In this document: in pieces, positions 61,501 through 64,000 of the stretch
Numbering within the stretch: the stretch's first letter is position 1
Layout: each line of letters starts with the position of its first letter
NCBI GenBank assembly: GCA_934045075.1
Contig: OW203740.1
Location: 19,915,878 to 19,979,877, forward strand
Source of the DNA: Yponomeuta sedellus
Taxonomy: Eukaryota > Arthropoda > Insecta > Lepidoptera > Yponomeutidae
Length of the DNA: 64,000 nucleotides
Direction of reading: 5' to 3'
The notes under the pieces: model-generated
Database searches by the model: none
The model's input: only the letters and a program-made list of their open reading frames with translations
What the model was told of the DNA's origin: nothing
Program-made: the position numbers and the translations under genes

Positions 61501-62647
61501 TAAAGATTTAGTTTCCAGTTATGATCTAAAAAACGGTCTATTGTACCGTATTTACACCACTAAAGACAACAAGTCAAAAAAGTCCCTCTTTGTCCCAAAA
61601 AGTTATCGTTGGCAATTAATTCAAATTTATCACGACTCTCTCAAGCATTTGGGCTGGGAAAAAACTTTGGAAAAGATCCGTGAAAAATTTTGGTTTCCAA
61701 ATCTCTCAAAGTGTACTCGAAAATTCGTTGAGAGTTGCCTTACTTGTAAAATCAACAAAAGCCAATCTGGATCCCAACAGATTTCACTCCATCCAATAGA
61801 TAAACCCCCTGTCCCGTTTCATACAATTCATATGGATACTACAGGCAAATTAAGTGGTAACAAACCCTCAAAGCAATATGCTGTAGTATTTGTTGATGCG
61901 TTCACTAAGTTTTGCTTCATGAGACCCGTAACTAATTTGACAGCTGCTGCCACAGTCAATTGTCTTAAAGAATTAATTTATAATTTTGGAACCCCGAAAC
62001 GGATTGTTTGCGATCAGGCGACTTCCTACACAGGCAAAGAGTTTAGAAGTTTTTGTGAGCGTTGGAATATAGAGTTGCATTTTATAGCAAGTGGTGTCAG
62101 TCGTGCAAACGGACAGGTCGAGCGTATGATGAAGGTCTTGACGAACTGTTTCACCGTTGTCGAAAATACCTCGAAAAGAAGTTGGAAGGATGCAGTTGGC
62201 GAAGTACAGCTTGCCATAAACAGTACTTTTAATAAGAGTACTGGCCACACACCATTCCAGCTTCTCACGGGTTGCAATCAGTCACCTCCTGCCATATCCG
62301 CATTGTCAGATGTTGTGGAACGCGTGGACCTTGAAACTTGTCGCCAGAGCTCGAAGGCCAAGATGGACGAGCGCGCTAAATATCAAAAAGAGCAATTTGA
62401 CAAAACTAAAGCCAAAATCTCTCATCTCAAAGTTGGTGACGTAGTTTTGATCAAACAAAATCTACGTGCAATAAACAAACTTGACAGCAAGTTTAAAGGT
62501 CCATGTGTCATCACTCAAATCAATGATAATGATAGATACACTGTTAAGGTATATGAAACTGGAAACGAGTTATACGTGTCTCATGAAAATTTACGCGTCG
62601 TTTCCTCTGACATGGGAAAAGAACTTGCAGAGTCTATTAGTAATTAA
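58514..62647 (+). CDS. Gag-Pol polyprotein of the LTR retrotransposon, intact
   Basis: One frame of 1,377 residues, with no frameshift or stop between Gag and Pol. Gag-like region about 1-285. Two CCHC zinc knuckles, C288-C291-H296-C301 and C330-C333-H338-C343, would bind genomic RNA. Protease with D384-S-G. Reverse transcriptase about 545-740, with D632 and Y-I-D-D at 694-697. RNase H with D843. Integrase zinc site H1040-H1045-C1075-C1078 and catalytic D1108, D1167, E1203 (35 residues between the last two). A GPF-like module near the C-terminus (F-K-G-P-C). No chromodomain is seen. The first two codons are both ATG; 58,514 is the first ATG in frame after the leader. With Gag and Pol fused, any ratio control must come from proteolysis or another means. 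All catalytic residues are present. Confidence 0.95.
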   Translation: MMRDDPIPANEQPAVEERPPIQSATRTAPTSPILGQNLVHPPADAIAGEAGCSSSNDSRRGFVPLSFMQNMMQEMMTKLIETTAGAFNSNKPIPKSRNIDNIYVPTFDPDDRTDTIQVWCRIVEDLRVEYGLNDRETLNLSRKNLRGRAADWARRNYNSLTTWPQLKAGLSETFADEARYYDDLMLFMEYTSEQSSSLAEYATRKWELAKKAVGVEMTEQRLVEAVISGMSDFRIRSDLLRLTPKNLPQLIQSLNSYKRKRPNKDTDHNIPSKKPKPNPSDLNKQRRCHKCLKLGHLQKDCRTNVAKTRGINDTPSTSTSNDTKPLLKLCTFCNRKGHTQENCFQRLNKKSRDDKTADVNSLIIGNNRSKTAQIGEHHYSCLLDSGAECSLMRDSVGDTVKGKIIYETTMLRGVGSNAFQSLRKKICLICIDNLNIELEFVLVADKYIQYDLLLGQNLFESPGIEVTFTNLGATISRNFYHVNSVQMFHFDHININENISSHQKKQLKIILESREAMFTSGNAVSQVTTGELNIRLKNPDKIVQRRPYRLAPLEREHVQKMIQDLKDHDIIRDSNSPFASPILLVSKKDGGARLCVDYRELNSNTVRDHFPLPLIDDHISKLAKAKYFTVLDMAAGFHQIPVGVDSIEKTAFVTPDGQFEFLRMPFGLCNAPSVFQRAINSALKLYIDKFALIYIDDVIIYSESIEEGLEQLEHILDALKKAGFSLNIKKCKFLHTEIEYLGRIISNGQVKPSPGKVQALLNSPVPTSVKQVRQFCGLASYFRKFVPDFALTMIPLYNLTRNNTKWNWSREHDAARDKILKYLASEPTLALFDPTKPVELHTDASSAGFGAVLFQKYEGQLKVIEYFSMRTTETESRYHSYELETLAVVRAIKHFRHYLLGRPFKVITDCNSLKASRNKKELLPRVHRWWAYLQSFDFEIEYRKGERIPHVDFLSRNPPTLNINNVQNYHEWLEVGQNTDEETKAIIKAMHDGTIDKDLVSSYDLKNGLLYRIYTTKDNKSKKSLFVPKSYRWQLIQIYHDSLKHLGWEKTLEKIREKFWFPNLSKCTRKFVESCLTCKINKSQSGSQQISLHPIDKPPVPFHTIHMDTTGKLSGNKPSKQYAVVFVDAFTKFCFMRPVTNLTAAATVNCLKELIYNFGTPKRIVCDQATSYTGKEFRSFCERWNIELHFIASGVSRANGQVERMMKVLTNCFTVVENTSKRSWKDAVGEVQLAINSTFNKSTGHTPFQLLTGCNQSPPAISALSDVVERVDLETCRQSSKAKMDERAKYQKEQFDKTKAKISHLKVGDVVLIKQNLRAINKLDSKFKGPCVITQINDNDRYTVKVYETGNELYVSHENLRVVSSDMGKELAESISN

Positions 62648-62765
62648 AATTGTCTTTTTCCTTTTACTGGTTGGATTCCTCTCTCAATTTATTGGCTGCT
62701 TGGTGTGTAACAGTGAAAGGTCTGGCCAGCTATCGCTTGTACACACTTAACAGTTAATAAAATTG

Positions 62766-63100
62766 GGGTCATGTGGGTCATGTGACTTGAACCCATAACG
62801 TGATTTGTTTGTTTATGTGATTTGGCAACAACTGGGTCATGTGACTTGAACCCATCGGTCATGTGATTTGGCCGCTGCAATGAGACTTGCCAACAACTGG
62901 GTCATGTGACTTGAACCCATCGGTCATGTGATTTGGCCGCTGCAATGAGACTTGCCAACAACTGGGTCATGTAACTTGAACCCATCGGTCATGTGATTTG
63001 GCCACTGCAATGAGACTAGCCAATGACTGGGTCATATGACTTGAACCCATCGGTCATTTGATTTGGCCCCTGCCATGTGACTTAGCTACAACTGAGTCAT
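62766..63100 (+). repeat. 65-bp tandem repeat in the 3' non-coding region
   Basis: Starts of ACTGGGTCATGTGACTTGAA recur at 62,831, 62,896, 62,961 and 63,026, and a diverged start at 63,091, a period of exactly 65. Each unit holds two copies of a shorter GGTCATGTGA-type word. A degenerate partial unit precedes them. Such repeats between Pol and the 3' LTR may be regulatory. Confidence 0.9.
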
Positions 63101-63313
63101 GAGGCTACCACTCTCTATGATTCAATGCATCTGATCTGTTTTGATGAAAAGCAATGATGTTTTATAATTAGCCATGAGACTTGGTGATTGAATGTATCTA
63201 AGTAATACCTGAATTATAATTCTGTTGATTGATTTAAGCGTAATCATATAATTTGTTATGTAAGAATTATTTTATGTTTCACGAGCTATGTAAGCTGCTC
63301 GTCAGTATGGCCG

Positions 63314-63749
63314 TGTGGGAGATAAAATTATTTTATGCGCAAAAACGTTGGTGTGTGACTGTTGCTATTTCGAAAACGCCAGGCGCTAGGAACTCCCCAC
63401 TCTCTGACGGGCAGGCCTATATAAACTCGAGCGCACAGTGTCGACGGGTCAGAAGCGGTCCGACTACGGACACGGCACTACGGTGCTCTGAGCTGTCTAT
63501 TACTTCAGGTGATCAATTTTCGTGTTGTAACCTAAGAGTAAATATTGTATTATTCTAGATTACCAAATTGATGGATAAATAATAATTACCTGGTCATTTA
63601 ATGAAATATTATATTAAAATCTAATATTAAAATCTAATTTCAATCAAATAATTTCTCTTTCTATTAAATTATGATTTGTTGATTATTAAATAAAGCTTAG
63701 ATTAATTTATTTTGGTGGTCTCACTACTTCTCCTGTACTTTCTCCCACA
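63314..63749 (+). repeat. 3' LTR
   Basis: 436 bp with the same 8-bp inverted ends and the same sequence as the 5' LTR by eye. The bases just before it (CTGCTCGTCAGTATGGCCG) are not a polypurine tract. Confidence 0.95.
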
Positions 63750-63791
63750 TATACTTATACAATGTGTATACAAAAGAAAGCACGTCATTTA

Positions 63792-64000
63792 GGCCCACTT
63801 GCGTCAGCCCGAGTTAGCTCATTTAACTCGGGTTAACGGGTTAATTCGATAATTTAATTTGGCATAAGATATTGTTTAAAATAAAATATATATATTATTA
63901 ATAATAATATATATATATATATATTATTAATAATAATTTTTAATTTCATTTAATTTTGATTAACTAAAATAAATAAGCGTCCACTATGTCAAGCTACTTA
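63792..64000 (+). mobile_element. PIF/Harbinger-type MITE, cut by the window end
   Basis: TTA at 63,789-63,791, then GGCCCACTTGCGTCAGCCCG and GAGTTAGCTCATTTAACTCG, closely matching one arm of 48,829-48,964. The right end is not visible. An AT-only palindrome lies inside or next to it (about 63,884-63,938, ATTATTAATAATAATATA type). Confidence 0.6.

Larger units (their letters stand above)
58006..63749 (+). mobile_element. Complete Ty3/gypsy-type LTR retrotransposon
   Basis: 5,744 bp. Both 436-bp LTRs begin TGTGGGAG and end CTCCCACA. A 4-bp duplication TATA flanks the element (58,002-58,005 and 63,750-63,753). Order: LTR, tRNA-Leu-like primer site, short leader, one Gag-Pol frame (protease, reverse transcriptase, RNase H, integrase), 3' non-coding region with 65-bp repeats, LTR. 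Integrase after RNase H is the Ty3/gypsy order. No envelope frame is present. I saw no difference between the two LTRs, so insertion is recent. The primer-site arrangement recalls the Mdg3/Micropia group, an inference only. Confidence 0.95.

Noticed and set aside
58492..62277. Minus-strand frames opposite the retrotransposon polyprotein
   Set aside because: Shadows of the Gag-Pol frame. No domain.
62647..63313. Envelope gene downstream of Pol
   Set aside because: The region holds only 65-bp repeats and short frames. No signal peptide, furin site or transmembrane frame is present, so the element is not errantivirus-like.

Overview
This window looks like gene-poor eukaryotic DNA from an insect, most likely a moth or butterfly. 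It is AT-rich. It contains spliceosomal introns, a mariner transposase remnant, RTE/Jockey-like LINE 3' ends, Helitron-like repeats ending in CTAG, and several short-repeat types that I recall from lepidopteran genomes. That assignment rests on recall of repeat families, not on a search. I recognise no host protein-coding gene and no functional tRNA or rRNA gene. Almost every open reading frame here is mobile-element coding sequence, a decayed piece of it, or a chance frame.

Two large autonomous-type elements stand out. At 58,006-63,749 is a complete Ty3/gypsy-type LTR retrotransposon: two 436-bp LTRs with no difference seen between them, a TATA target duplication, a tRNA-Leu-like primer site, and one uninterrupted 1,377-residue Gag-Pol frame with all catalytic motifs. 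At 14,930-19,758 is a 4.83-kb DNA transposon with 24-bp perfect terminal inverted repeats. It carries a five-exon minus-strand gene for a large Cys-rich protein of the DUF7869 type. That gene has repeated exons of equal phase, plus one frameshift and one in-frame stop.

The rest is a dense, nested layer of short elements. The main families are: (1) a ~350-bp SINE whose head resembles 5S rRNA, in two subfamilies, with about 20 copies or fragments; (2) a ~256-bp SINE-like retroposon that shares its 3' end with an RTE-like LINE also present here; (3) tRNA-headed SINEs of at least three body types; (4) Penelope-like tails with the GCCGAAACGTCGG motif, two of them folded back; (5) MITEs of Tc1/mariner type (TA duplication), PIF/Harbinger type (TAA duplication) and one with a 10-bp duplication; (6) Helitron-like elements with nested insertions; (7) a decayed mariner inside a diverged tandem array; and (8) a 141-bp tandem repeat with three identical units and long simple-sequence tracts.

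Layout: 0-14 kb is SINE, LINE and Helitron fragments. 14-20 kb is a MITE followed by the DUF7869 transposon. 20-25 kb holds the tandem repeats and the mariner. 25-32 kb is mixed, with a possible regulatory block near 26.3-26.7 kb. 32-36 kb is LINE ends and the ATGT tract. 36-48 kb is sparse repeats with a long inverted pair at 39.2/41.4 kb. 48-57 kb is SINE-dense. 57-64 kb is a Helitron, the LTR retrotransposon and the start of another MITE. Repeat boundaries are given by eye and may be off by several bases, except where inverted repeats or target duplications fix them.
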